A DNA stretch of 64,000 nt, taken from a virus. Every line of letters starts with the position of its first letter. Within the stretch, counting starts at the first letter, position 1. Location: positions 18,492 to 82,491 of IMG/VR virus record IMGVR_UViG_3300007609_000010, one strand, 5' to 3'. Shown one piece after another: positions 30,434-39,349 of the stretch. Below the pieces are notes generated by a model. That model searched no databases. It was not told the origin of the DNA and worked only from the letters and a program-made list of their open reading frames with translations. The position numbers and the translations under genes are program-made.

Positions 30434-31373
30434 TCTTAAGTCGGTTCTTGAAACCATTAGTAAAAGCATTAATAAAACAAATATAAATTTTGTTTATTAT
30501 GATAACAACACTGGTGAAATAAAGCGTATCACAAATAACTATGAAGAAACTGATGATCTTGTTTGTATAGAAGTTCCGCATGATACTGTTAAAGATATAA
30601 TTACTGGATTACATAGAATCGAAGATTATGTTGTATCCTACGACAAGGAAACTAAAAGCGTATCTGTAAAACACAAAGACGTAATTAAAGACAAAGTAAA
30701 TTATTTCTTTCAAGTTCAAAAGCAGACAATCAATAAAAACGATTATGAAAGACACGTAAAAAACAAAGATAATGTGTATGATGGACAGATTCCTATCTAT
30801 CAGGATATATTTGTTGATGTTTGGTATAATGAACTTGAACATTATGCAGGACAACATGTTTGGTATAATAATTCTGTTTATAAAATTAAACAATATCAAG
30901 AAGCAAACACGGACTTTAAACGATCAAATGCTGATGTACTTTTAGAATACGTAAAACTCTTTAATGATAAAAATAATGATTTGTTTTTTGACAAAAACAT
31001 AGAAGGTGGTGATAAGTTCCTTTCTTTTAACAAGTTGTATCTATATAAACAAAGTCTTCTTGACACCGATGTTGACATGTTAATTATTCAGCATTTACAA
31101 GATTCAAAATGGAAAATATTTTTGTCTGAAAAAGTATTCAAAACATTGAAAGAGTTATATCGATCTGAAAATAGCTATGAGATGAAGTTGAGTATAACAG
31201 CTAATAATGATCCGAATATTCTTTATAGGAGTTTAGAACTAAATGTAAACGACTTGATAGTTTCAAAAATAGTCGAAATACCATTCGAATATGACTGGGA
31301 AAAGAATGGAAAAAGTGTAAGTATATTTGTTGACAAATATTTTGATTCGTACTTCTATGGAGTTGTTCAGTGA
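30426..31373 (+). CDS. Unknown protein with one chitin-binding-like module
   Basis: The ATG at 30426 was chosen because it overlaps the preceding stop (ATGGATAG); a TTG at 30414 is in frame. The 315-residue protein is Lys/Asn-rich and very AT-rich in codon use. Residues ~127-182 are a module closely matching that of the preceding glycosyltransferase (DVWYNELEHYAGQHVWYNN, FNDKNNDLFF). The flanking regions have no motif I recognise and no DxD. It overlaps the next gene by GTGA. It may be an accessory or binding subunit of the glycosyltransferases; that is inference from the shared module. Confidence 0.65.
   Translation: MDSLKSVLETISKSINKTNINFVYYDNNTGEIKRITNNYEETDDLVCIEVPHDTVKDIITGLHRIEDYVVSYDKETKSVSVKHKDVIKDKVNYFFQVQKQTINKNDYERHVKNKDNVYDGQIPIYQDIFVDVWYNELEHYAGQHVWYNNSVYKIKQYQEANTDFKRSNADVLLEYVKLFNDKNNDLFFDKNIEGGDKFLSFNKLYLYKQSLLDTDVDMLIIQHLQDSKWKIFLSEKVFKTLKELYRSENSYEMKLSITANNDPNILYRSLELNVNDLIVSKIVEIPFEYDWEKNGKSVSIFVDKYFDSYFYGVVQ
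30808..30977 (+). repeat. Module copy 2 (chitin-binding-like, ~56 residues)
   Basis: This is the partner of the copy at 29112-29280. Both encode the same module with matching order of aromatic residues and the same DKN-x-x-LxF end, and they share runs of identical DNA. Confidence 0.7.
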
Positions 31374-32281
31374 GTGATAAAAAATTTAGAGTTGTAGATT
31401 ACGATATTATCTATCTTAGCTACGACGAGCCTAACGCAGAAAAAAACTATGCAGATCTGTTAACAAAAGTTCCATGGGCTAAAAGAATTCACGGAGTGAA
31501 AGGAAGTGACGCTGCACATAAAGCCTGTGCAGAAATATCAGAAACAGACAGGTTTATCACAGTAGATGGAGATAACATAGTACATGCTGATTTCTTAAAT
31601 GTTGAACTAGATTTCAGCGAGAACGAATATCTTGAAAAAGCTGTGATTTCTTGGTGCGGCAAAAATATCATTAATGATCTAATGTACGGTAACGGTGGAC
31701 TAAAATGCTGGCCTAGAGAATATGTACTCAGCATGCGTACACATGAAAATGCCGACCCTGATAACGCACACGCTCAAGTTGATTTCTGTTGGGATGTAGA
31801 GTACATTCAAATGAACGAATGTTTTTCTACAGTTTACAATAATGCTACGTCTCAGCAAGCATGGAGAGCAGGATTTCGTGAAGGTGTAAAAATGGCATTA
31901 AATCAGGGAGTAAAGCCCACAGTAGAGGAGTTTTACGAAAATCACTGGAGATGTTTACACTGGTTATATATTTGGATGATGGTAGGCTCGGACGTAGAGC
32001 ACGGTGATTGGGCAAATCTTGGTGCACGAGCAGGACTTTACAAGACAATGTGCACTGATTGGAATTATGTTCAGGTTAGAGATTTTGACTATTTAAACAA
32101 TCTATGGGACGAAGAATTTGTAGATTTTGAAGGTCATGAAGTGTACGACGAGAGTTGTAATTATACAAAATTACTTTCTCAAAACCTAAATATTCCTGTA
32201 GCGGATCCTCTATCCGCAGGACAAAGTAAATTTTTCAAAAGTGTTTATAAAAGTCCGCCTAGAATAGATAAAGGATTATAA
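31370..32281 (+). CDS. Glycosyltransferase-like protein, paralogue of 37642-38313
   Basis: The start is a GTG that overlaps the previous stop (GTGA). The 303-residue protein has a GT-A-like N-terminus (DIIYLSYDEPNAEKNY, AKRIHGVKGSDAAH) and a DxD-type motif VDGDNIV near residues 66-72. The segment INDLMYGNGGLKCWPRE follows. The protein encoded at 37642-38313 has the same order of motifs. The C-terminal third is Trp-rich (HWRCLHWLYIWMMVGSDVEHG) and may pack at a membrane or bind a sugar, but no true membrane helix is evident. The end overlaps the next gene by TAATG. Confidence 0.65.
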   Translation: MSDKKFRVVDYDIIYLSYDEPNAEKNYADLLTKVPWAKRIHGVKGSDAAHKACAEISETDRFITVDGDNIVHADFLNVELDFSENEYLEKAVISWCGKNIINDLMYGNGGLKCWPREYVLSMRTHENADPDNAHAQVDFCWDVEYIQMNECFSTVYNNATSQQAWRAGFREGVKMALNQGVKPTVEEFYENHWRCLHWLYIWMMVGSDVEHGDWANLGARAGLYKTMCTDWNYVQVRDFDYLNNLWDEEFVDFEGHEVYDESCNYTKLLSQNLNIPVADPLSAGQSKFFKSVYKSPPRIDKGL

Positions 32282-33702
32282 TGGACCTAGATAAAAAAGG
32301 TGACAAAGTTAAGCTTCTTAAAGGCAAGTTTCACTCTCAATATTTTGAAGATAGTAAAAATGTTCTGGATGAGCTCAACAAAATCAGTCCTAGCTTTTGT
32401 CTAGCAAAATGGTATAATGTAAGCATACATATTCCTTCGGGGAAAACTCACAGTTGTTATCATCCCCCTAGTCATGCTATCCCTATTGAAGAGTTACAAA
32501 AAAACTCTTCTGCACTTCATAATACCAAATATAAAAAAGAACAACGACAAAAAATGCTTCAAGGGGAGCGTCCAGAAGAATGCAGTTTTTGTTGGGATAT
32601 AGAAGATCAGGGTAATATAAGCGATAGAGCTTATAGGAGTCGAGATGTGTTTGACCCCGAGCTTATTCCTTTAGCACAAATAGAGGAAGATCCACAACCT
32701 CGTTATATGGAGGTAAACTTTAATCAAGCATGTAATCTTAAATGTGCATATTGCAGTCCTCATTTAAGCACAGAATGGTATAAAGAAGTTAAAAAGTTCG
32801 GCGGCTATGAACTTATAGGGCGCACACACAATGATCCTAGATGGGTAGACAGTTTAGGTATAGATAACTCGCCTGACAATCCCTATGTAAAAGCATTCTG
32901 GGATTGGTTTCCAGAAGTATATCCGACTCTAAAAACCTTCAGAATGACCGGCGGCGAACCATTAATGGATAAGAACACGTTTAAAGTCTTTGAATATGTT
33001 ATACAAAATCCTAATCCTAGTCTACACCTTAGCATAACAAGTAACTGTTGTCCTCCTAAAGGCCAATGGCAAACGTTTATGGAAAGACTAAAAGAGATTA
33101 CTGACAAAAATGCAATTGATCATTTCATGTTGTTTTGTAGTTTAGATTCCTGGGGGGAACAAGCCGAATATATTAGATCTGGGTTAGATTTTGAAGTGTT
33201 AAAACAAAATATACAACAGTATCTGACAGAAAGTAGTAAACACAGCATCACATTTATTATTACAGCAAACATTCTAAGTTTGCCTAACTGGATGGAATAT
33301 ATACGCAACATACACAGCCTAAGGTGTAATTTAAACACAGACAGACAACTGGTCTGGTTTGATACACCAATGCTACATGATCCAAATTGGATGAGCATGA
33401 AACTTGCAAGTGATGACGAGTTAAAGCCATTACTTGCCAGTATAGAATTTATGAAAGCGAATATAGAAACTTCGCACTGTCGGTATAAAGGGTTTAAAGA
33501 TTTTGAAATAGACAAAGTCCAAAGACTTTATGACTGGGCAAAGACGCCTATGAATAAAGAGGAAAAAACAATAGCAATGAAAAATTTCGATATATACTTT
33601 AAAGAACACGATCGTCGTAGAAATACTGATATTAGAAAAATGTTTCCTGAATTAAAAAATTTTATTATAGAGTGTGAGAATCTAAATGCAGAATGTAGAT
33701 AA
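32281..33702 (+). CDS. Radical SAM protein with N-terminal twitch-like Cys domain (type I)
   Basis: The 473-residue protein carries the radical SAM motif CxxxCxxC at C151, C155 and C158 (CNLKCAYC), which holds a 4Fe-4S cluster that cleaves S-adenosylmethionine. The GGE motif (TGGEPL, near residue 224) follows. Before the core, residues ~35-110 hold four cysteines (C40, C59, C101, C104) spaced as in twitch/SPASM half-domains. Such domains usually sit C-terminal to the core. The protein ends in a ~140-residue helical tail. It is a tandem paralogue of the next gene. The substrate is unknown. The start overlaps the previous stop (TAATG). Confidence 0.85.
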   Translation: MDLDKKGDKVKLLKGKFHSQYFEDSKNVLDELNKISPSFCLAKWYNVSIHIPSGKTHSCYHPPSHAIPIEELQKNSSALHNTKYKKEQRQKMLQGERPEECSFCWDIEDQGNISDRAYRSRDVFDPELIPLAQIEEDPQPRYMEVNFNQACNLKCAYCSPHLSTEWYKEVKKFGGYELIGRTHNDPRWVDSLGIDNSPDNPYVKAFWDWFPEVYPTLKTFRMTGGEPLMDKNTFKVFEYVIQNPNPSLHLSITSNCCPPKGQWQTFMERLKEITDKNAIDHFMLFCSLDSWGEQAEYIRSGLDFEVLKQNIQQYLTESSKHSITFIITANILSLPNWMEYIRNIHSLRCNLNTDRQLVWFDTPMLHDPNWMSMKLASDDELKPLLASIEFMKANIETSHCRYKGFKDFEIDKVQRLYDWAKTPMNKEEKTIAMKNFDIYFKEHDRRRNTDIRKMFPELKNFIIECENLNAECR

Positions 33703-35065
33703 TATAAAAAAAACTAGAGATCGATTAAACGACATTGGCCCGGGTATGTGTGCTATGAAGTGGTTACACGAAACACTATATCTGCACACTGGTGACAATC
33801 ACAGTTGCTATCATCCTAGACCCCATCATATTCCTGTGCACGAAGTCAAGGCCAATCCAAGTGCCCTTCATAATACTGAATGGAAAAAACAACAAAGAAA
33901 AATAATGTTGGAAGGCGGCCGGCCAGACGAATGTTACTATTGCTGGAATATTGAAGATTTAGAAGGTGAACATATATCAGATAGAATGATTCATAGTTCG
34001 AGTAATTTTGCAGTTAATGAAATCGAAAAACTAGGCAAAATGTCTTGGGACAAGGATATAAATCCTAAATATTTAGAAATTAGTTTTGGAAACGGGTGTA
34101 ATTATCGTTGCGGGTATTGTTGTCCCCAAGCTAGTACACTATGGATGGATGAAATTCAAAAGCATGGAAATTATGACTTGTCTTATAATCAATATGGCAT
34201 TGAATTCTTAGAAAGCGGCACGTATTATGGGCCCAAAGATGATAATCCTTACATAGAAGCTTTCTGGAAGTGGTGGCCAGATTTGCGTAAAGATTTATGG
34301 ACTTTACGAATCACAGGGGGAGAGCCTTTAATGAATCCAGGAGCAATGCAGTTTTTTGATCTGTTAGAAGACGAGCCTGCCCCTCAGCTAGAAATAAGTA
34401 TAAATTCAAACCTTGGTGTAACTGAAAATAAAGTCAGTAAGATGTATGATAGAGTAGAAAGTTTATTAGATCAAAAAAAGATTAAAAGTTTCAGTATGTT
34501 TACCAGTATCGAAGGGTGGGGCCCCCAGGCTGAGTATATGCGTACTGGATTACAATGTGACCACTGGGAAAAGAATTTTAAGCAAGCATTAGATAGAGGA
34601 TTCAAGGTTGGTATAATGTGTACTTTTAATGTGCTATGCGTTGCTACATATACAAATTTTTTGAATAGAGTAATTCACTGGCGGAAAGAACTCCTAGAGC
34701 AAGGCAAGGAACGGCTTCTGCAAATTGATATACCGTATCTAAAAGAACCTCCTCATTGGATGTTAAATATTTTACCGCAAGATTTTTTAGAAGAACACAT
34801 GGATAACAATTTACAGTTCATAATCGATCACAAAGAATTTTTTGCCGATGTAGAATTAGAAAAAATGCGCAGAGTAAGGGATTACGCATTTCAAAATCCT
34901 ATCTCCCAGGATAAGATATTGCAAGGAAGAAGAGATTTCTACAAATTCTTTTCAGAAAATGATCGCAGGTTAGATACAAACTTGTTAGAAACTTTTCCAG
35001 AATACACAGAATTTTATAACAGTTGCAAAGAATTAAATGAAAATGTTATAGCCCGAACAGTATGA
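33686..35065 (+). CDS. Radical SAM protein with N-terminal twitch-like Cys domain (type I)
   Basis: The 459-residue protein has CNYRCGYC with cluster cysteines C138, C142 and C145, and TGGEPLMNPGAM as the GGE motif. The N-terminal domain has C22, C41, C83 and C86, matching C40, C59, C101 and C104 of the preceding protein; both contain SCYHP, SALHNT and a Cys-x-x-Cys-Trp segment. They are therefore tandem duplicates that have diverged. The gene overlaps the previous one by 17 bases. A YYCWNIEDLEGEHISDR stretch corresponds to FCWDIEDQGNISDR in the paralogue. Confidence 0.85.
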   Translation: MQNVDNIKKTRDRLNDIGPGMCAMKWLHETLYLHTGDNHSCYHPRPHHIPVHEVKANPSALHNTEWKKQQRKIMLEGGRPDECYYCWNIEDLEGEHISDRMIHSSSNFAVNEIEKLGKMSWDKDINPKYLEISFGNGCNYRCGYCCPQASTLWMDEIQKHGNYDLSYNQYGIEFLESGTYYGPKDDNPYIEAFWKWWPDLRKDLWTLRITGGEPLMNPGAMQFFDLLEDEPAPQLEISINSNLGVTENKVSKMYDRVESLLDQKKIKSFSMFTSIEGWGPQAEYMRTGLQCDHWEKNFKQALDRGFKVGIMCTFNVLCVATYTNFLNRVIHWRKELLEQGKERLLQIDIPYLKEPPHWMLNILPQDFLEEHMDNNLQFIIDHKEFFADVELEKMRRVRDYAFQNPISQDKILQGRRDFYKFFSENDRRLDTNLLETFPEYTEFYNSCKELNENVIARTV

Positions 35066-35904
35066 AACAAATTAAAAAAATTATAGTAGGAGGTGATAGC
35101 TTTACAGCCGGCGACGAACTAGACGGAGATTTGCACATTCCGGGATATTCTGCAATAGTAAAAGATGGAGCAAACGAAAATGAAAGAAAAAATGCTTGGC
35201 AAAGATATAAGGAAAAGTTAAAAAAACTTTCTCGAGATGATAGTTTTAAGTATGATGATATTAGAAAAAACCGCGCTTGGCCAGCAATACTTTCCAAAAA
35301 AATAGGAATTACTGTTGAGAATACAGCCTCTCCTGGAGCATCTAATCAGGATATTTGTCACAGAATTCTTATGACAGTTATAAGAGAGCTTAATAAAGGC
35401 ACACCGTCAACTGAGTTAGCTTGTTTAATTATGATTACTCATCCATTGAGGTTCGGAGCACCTATTTCTCAAGATGCTGATTGGTCAAATGAATATAATT
35501 ACGAAACAATTCATTTTAATGGGTTAGAAAAACAAAGGAAAGAAAAGGCACAATTTGGAAAATATGTGTTAACTCACTATGATTATTATGATCTATTCTG
35601 GCATAGCTATTGCCACATACAAGGATTAAAAGGATTCTTAGATGCTCATAAAATTCCTGTGATGTTTTTTGACAGTAGTTTGTGGTCATGGGGAATTAAA
35701 GATCAAAGTACATATCATACTAACGATGAGAGACACGGATTAACTCATCTATGTGGAAATATTATAAATCCTAAGTTTAGACTCTCTGATCACAATATCA
35801 AACATCATGGGTTACCTGGTGGGCACTTTGTAGAAAAAGTTCATGAGTACTTTGCTAATAGATTACACAAGGAGCTATTTAATGGTATACGAAACTCTTC
35901 CTAA
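35062..35904 (+). CDS. SGNH/GDSL-type hydrolase
   Basis: The 280-residue protein begins with a GDS motif (IIVGGDSFTAGDEL), whose Ser is the expected nucleophile. A second block (ENTASPGASNQDICHRI) fits the Gly/Asn oxyanion-hole blocks. The C-terminal HHGLPGGHFVEKVHEYFANRL resembles the catalytic His block followed by the usual helix. The family hydrolyses esters and includes acetyl esterases acting on glycans and lipids. No signal peptide is visible. It overlaps the preceding gene by TATGA. Next to glycosyltransferases it may remove acyl groups from, or transfer them to, a glycan; that is inference. Confidence 0.7.
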   Translation: MKQIKKIIVGGDSFTAGDELDGDLHIPGYSAIVKDGANENERKNAWQRYKEKLKKLSRDDSFKYDDIRKNRAWPAILSKKIGITVENTASPGASNQDICHRILMTVIRELNKGTPSTELACLIMITHPLRFGAPISQDADWSNEYNYETIHFNGLEKQRKEKAQFGKYVLTHYDYYDLFWHSYCHIQGLKGFLDAHKIPVMFFDSSLWSWGIKDQSTYHTNDERHGLTHLCGNIINPKFRLSDHNIKHHGLPGGHFVEKVHEYFANRLHKELFNGIRNSS

Positions 35905-36676
35905 AATAGAAACTCACAGCAATCTTTTTTTCACATACAAGCATTCAACTGAAAGTTTAGGTATAGCAGAATTTTCTAAGAATGATTTTAACTACAGATC
36001 TTTTGATTATTTGCCTAAAACTGTTGAAAATTTCTTCACCACAGGTATGCATTTACCTAATTACTTAGATATTATGGATAACGACCCAACAAAGTGGAGA
36101 GCAAATATTGAAAATTATGTAAAATTGGTATGGCTTGCTCGTGAATATATACAGGCTGATTATATATTTAAAAATCCTATTGGTGCTATATATAATCCGC
36201 CTAAGCAGATTTGGGAGATCCATCCCGGCGGATCTAGACAAATTGTTTATAAACTTTTTGGCCCTGATACTATCCTCGCTCTAGCCTTCAATACTAAAGG
36301 CAAATCTTGCCAATTTAAAAAAACATTTTCTAGCGAAGAGGAACTAAATGAATATTTTCCAAATACCGGCATATTTTTGGTAGTTTGTGCCGAGTGGGGA
36401 AGCTTAATACCCCATGTACATTTTGACCAAGGAAGGCTTACCAACAGTGTAAGAAAAGAATCCAAGCGAATTATTGATTTTTGGCAAACTACTAATGTGC
36501 AAGGAAACGTACCCGATTGGGTTTTAAAAAATAATAACAAAAATAAATCCAAAACATTAAAATTAAATTTAAAAAACCCAGATGATTTTGAAAATATCCT
36601 AAAAGGGTTAGTTTTATTGCCGAATTATGATTACTATAACGACCATGGAGTAAAAATTACAAATGTCGGTGCCTAA
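35882..36676 (+). CDS. Unknown protein of the radical SAM operon
   Basis: The start at 35882 was chosen because an excellent AAGGAG lies 8 bases upstream; an in-frame ATG at 35843 would add 13 residues. The 264-residue protein has no membrane segment. Motifs are DPTKWRANIENYVKLVWLAREY, IHPGGSRQIVYKLFGPD and WGSLIPHVHFD. The HPGGSRQ pattern looks like an active or binding site, but I cannot name the family. It overlaps both neighbours (23 and 14 bases) and so belongs to the same translational unit. Confidence 0.7.
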   Translation: MVYETLPKIETHSNLFFTYKHSTESLGIAEFSKNDFNYRSFDYLPKTVENFFTTGMHLPNYLDIMDNDPTKWRANIENYVKLVWLAREYIQADYIFKNPIGAIYNPPKQIWEIHPGGSRQIVYKLFGPDTILALAFNTKGKSCQFKKTFSSEEELNEYFPNTGIFLVVCAEWGSLIPHVHFDQGRLTNSVRKESKRIIDFWQTTNVQGNVPDWVLKNNNKNKSKTLKLNLKNPDDFENILKGLVLLPNYDYYNDHGVKITNVGA

Positions 36677-37637
36677 ACTGGAACGAGCAGTCATAGAAGT
36701 ATTTGGCGGATGCAACTATACATGCCAAATGTGTCCTCAAACTACAGGTCGTGGCAAAGAGTGGACACGTAAGATGCCTTTGGATATGTTTGTAAACATT
36801 CTTGATCAACTACCAGGTAAGCCTGTAATTAATCTAGAAGGTTCGGGCGAACCCACAATGGCTAAAGACTTGCCTTTATACATTGCAGAGTGCACGAAGA
36901 GAGGACTTCCTAGTTTTATGTACACCAACGGCAGTTTCTTTAGTGGACACTTTATGCAAGATTGTGTTGACGCCGGCCTTACCTTTGCTCGGTTTAGTTG
37001 TATAGGTTACGACAGAGAAAAGTATAAAGAATGGATGGATGTTGATAACTTTGATCTATTAAAAACAAATGTAACAAAGGCCAAAGAATATATCAAACAA
37101 CAAGATGCAAAATGCACTTTATCAAGTTACCATTTGATATTAGATAACACACAAGTAGAATATGAAGTTGATCAGTATCGAAATAACTTTATAGGACCGA
37201 CCGGAGTGCTCGGTTATATTTGGAAAATGCATAACTGGAGCGGCAACTACCAGCCGTTATACGTTAGAGATCCTAGTCAGCGAAGAACATGCGGTAGACC
37301 TTTTGCTCCGGAGATTACTATTAGAAGCGGTGGCAACGGAGGACTTAAAGGAGCAGTCACTCCTTGTTGCCAAACAATGGGTCCACCGAACGAAAGTCTA
37401 AGTGTGCTCGGACATGCGGAAACACAAACCATCGAAGAAATATGGAATGGAACAGAATACCGCCAGCTTCGTAAAGCCCATGCCGAGAAAAACTTTGACA
37501 GCATCGAATACTGCAAGAATTGTGATTTCTTATACGAAGATCCCGAAGTGCTTGTATGGAGTAATGACCCGGCTGCTAGTACAGACTATATGCTCGGTAC
37601 ACAGTTTACTCTTAAAGATTATATGGAAGGACATTAA
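36663..37637 (+). CDS. Radical SAM protein with C-terminal SPASM domain (type II)
   Basis: The 324-residue protein has the cluster motif CNYTCQMC at C17, C21 and C24. The C-terminal ~110 residues form a SPASM-type domain with CGRPFAPEITIRSGG, TPCCQTMGPPNESLSVLG, the EIWNGTEYRQLRKAH helix and a final YCKNCDFLY. Classical SPASM proteins bind auxiliary 4Fe-4S clusters and include peptide-modifying and sulfatase-maturing enzymes. Some small-molecule enzymes also belong. It has no GGE motif but has LEGSGEPTM at that position. It begins inside the end of the preceding gene (14-base overlap). The substrate is unknown. Confidence 0.85.
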   Translation: MSVPKLERAVIEVFGGCNYTCQMCPQTTGRGKEWTRKMPLDMFVNILDQLPGKPVINLEGSGEPTMAKDLPLYIAECTKRGLPSFMYTNGSFFSGHFMQDCVDAGLTFARFSCIGYDREKYKEWMDVDNFDLLKTNVTKAKEYIKQQDAKCTLSSYHLILDNTQVEYEVDQYRNNFIGPTGVLGYIWKMHNWSGNYQPLYVRDPSQRRTCGRPFAPEITIRSGGNGGLKGAVTPCCQTMGPPNESLSVLGHAETQTIEEIWNGTEYRQLRKAHAEKNFDSIEYCKNCDFLYEDPEVLVWSNDPAASTDYMLGTQFTLKDYMEGH

Positions 37638-37641
37638 TTGT

Positions 37642-38313
37642 ATGTATGATATAGCTTTCATATCGTATAATGAACCTAATGCAGAAGAAAATTGGATTAA
37701 TTTAAAGAGCAAATTCTCAAGAGCACAAAGAATTAACGGTGTTAAGGGAATACATCAAGCACATATCGCCGCCGCCAAAAAATGTTTTACTAAAATGTTT
37801 TGGGTTGTAGACGGCGATGCTGTTATACAAGACGATTTTAATTTTTCGCATATAGTTGATGACTTTGATATAGAAACAGTGCATGTTTGGCGGAGTATAA
37901 ATCCAATAAATGATTTAACATACGGTTATGGAGGCGTTAAATTACTTCCTAGAAAGTTAACGAAAAATATGAGAGTTGACAGTCCGGATATGACAACAAG
38001 CATTGGAAAGTATTTTAAACCAATGCAACAAATATCTAATATAACAGCTTTTAATACTGATCCCTTTAATACTTGGAAAAGTGCATTTAGAGAGTGTGCT
38101 AAACTTGCATCAAGAGCCATCGACAGACAAAATGAGGAAGAAACAAATCAGAGACTTAAAATCTGGACAACCGTAGGACACAACAGACCGTTTGGTGAAT
38201 ATGCTATTTTAGGAGCAACAGCAGGAAAAGCATACGGTGAAAATAATAGATTAAATATCTCTCTTATAAATGACTTCGATTGGCTAAAAGAAAAATTCGA
38301 TGCAACTTGTTAA
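37642..38313 (+). CDS. Glycosyltransferase-like protein, paralogue of 31370-32281
   Basis: The frame is open for 240 bases upstream, but that part overlies the SPASM domain of the preceding gene. The ATG at 37642 gives a normal N-terminus (MYDIAFISYNEPNAEENW) that aligns with the paralogue (YDIIYLSYDEPNAEKNY). GAAGGA lies ~11 bases before it. The 223-residue protein has the DxD-like motif VDGDAVI near residue 54 and INDLTYGYGGVKLLPRK. It lacks the Trp-rich insert of the paralogue and is 80 residues shorter. It is likely a cytosolic GT-A enzyme. The end overlaps the next gene by 14 bases. Confidence 0.65.
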   Translation: MYDIAFISYNEPNAEENWINLKSKFSRAQRINGVKGIHQAHIAAAKKCFTKMFWVVDGDAVIQDDFNFSHIVDDFDIETVHVWRSINPINDLTYGYGGVKLLPRKLTKNMRVDSPDMTTSIGKYFKPMQQISNITAFNTDPFNTWKSAFRECAKLASRAIDRQNEEETNQRLKIWTTVGHNRPFGEYAILGATAGKAYGENNRLNISLINDFDWLKEKFDATC

Positions 38314-39349
38314 AAATATAAAAACAGTTCATATAGAACTAACTGATAAGTGTCAAGCACAATGTCCTATGTGTGCTAGAAATTATCATGGCGGCGCAAC
38401 CAGACCGTTTATTAAAAATGGCGATATCGGCATTAACGATTTTAAATCTTGGTTTCCGCCTCAGTTCTTAGCTCAATTAGACAATTTCTATAGTTGTGGC
38501 AATTACGGTGACCCTGCATTTGCAAAAGACTGTTTGGAAATTTACTCTTATGTTAGATCCTGCAACCCAGGTGTAAGACTCGCTATACATACGAACGGCG
38601 GCATGCGAGATACAAAATGGTGGAAAAAATTAGCTGAGCAAAACGTTCAGGTGGTGTTTGCTGTTGACGGCTTTAAAGGAAAACATGAAATTTATAGACG
38701 CAACACTAATTTTGACAAAGTAATACAGAACTTAACAGCATTTATAGATGCAGGCGGAACGGCCCGTGTAGATAGTCTTGTGTTCGCACACAACGAACAT
38801 GACACAGAAGAACTAGAAAAGTTCCTGTTAGATTTAGGAGTAGAGCAGGTTAATTTTGTAAGCACAACTCGTTTCTATGAAATGGAAAAATTTCCTGTAC
38901 AAAATGAAAACGGTATTCATTTATATGACTTAGAACCTGCACAGCGGCAGGAATACAAAAAGACTCCTAACAGCAGGCTAGACGTTTTAGTAGACAAAAA
39001 AGTACGGGACACTGTGTTAGAAAATGCAGAAATAACGCCATTGTGCGAAACTGATCAAGGAATATATGTGGATCCTTATGGAAGTGTATTTCCTTGTTGC
39101 TGGATAGGTGGAGATTATTTAGAAACACCAGTTGAAGAACAACTTCCTATACATGTCCTTAGAAACCTCAGTGTACAAAATTCCAAAGACATAATGAATG
39201 CTGTAGGTATACCAAAATGTCAAGACGGAGTTTTAAACATTCCTAATCTAATGTTGTTTGAAACATTAAATTCTTACTGGGAAGGACAAAACAAATGTAT
39301 GACATGCGTAAAAGTGTGTTCTAAGGCGTTATACGATACAAGAAAATGA
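38300..39349 (+). CDS. Radical SAM protein with C-terminal Cys-rich SPASM-like domain (type II)
   Basis: The 349-residue protein carries CQAQCPMC at C18, C22 and C25. In place of GGE it has YSCGNYGDPA. The C-terminal region has PLCETDQGIYVDPYGSVFPCCWIGG, then a Cys in PKCQDG and a CMTCVKVC end, as expected for a domain holding auxiliary Fe-S clusters. The N-terminal LTDKC, TNGG and VDG pieces fit the radical SAM barrel. It overlaps the upstream glycosyltransferase (14 bases) and the next gene (ATGA). The substrate is unknown. Confidence 0.85.
   Translation: MQLVKNIKTVHIELTDKCQAQCPMCARNYHGGATRPFIKNGDIGINDFKSWFPPQFLAQLDNFYSCGNYGDPAFAKDCLEIYSYVRSCNPGVRLAIHTNGGMRDTKWWKKLAEQNVQVVFAVDGFKGKHEIYRRNTNFDKVIQNLTAFIDAGGTARVDSLVFAHNEHDTEELEKFLLDLGVEQVNFVSTTRFYEMEKFPVQNENGIHLYDLEPAQRQEYKKTPNSRLDVLVDKKVRDTVLENAEITPLCETDQGIYVDPYGSVFPCCWIGGDYLETPVEEQLPIHVLRNLSVQNSKDIMNAVGIPKCQDGVLNIPNLMLFETLNSYWEGQNKCMTCVKVCSKALYDTRK

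Noticed and set aside
33120-33515. 131-codon minus-strand open frame within a radical SAM gene
   Set aside because: It is a reverse-strand shadow of a clear radical SAM protein and has no recognisable feature.
37402-37641. Upstream extension of the glycosyltransferase frame to an ATG at 37402
   Set aside because: It overlies the SPASM domain of the preceding gene, and the paralogue's N-terminus aligns from the ATG at 37642.
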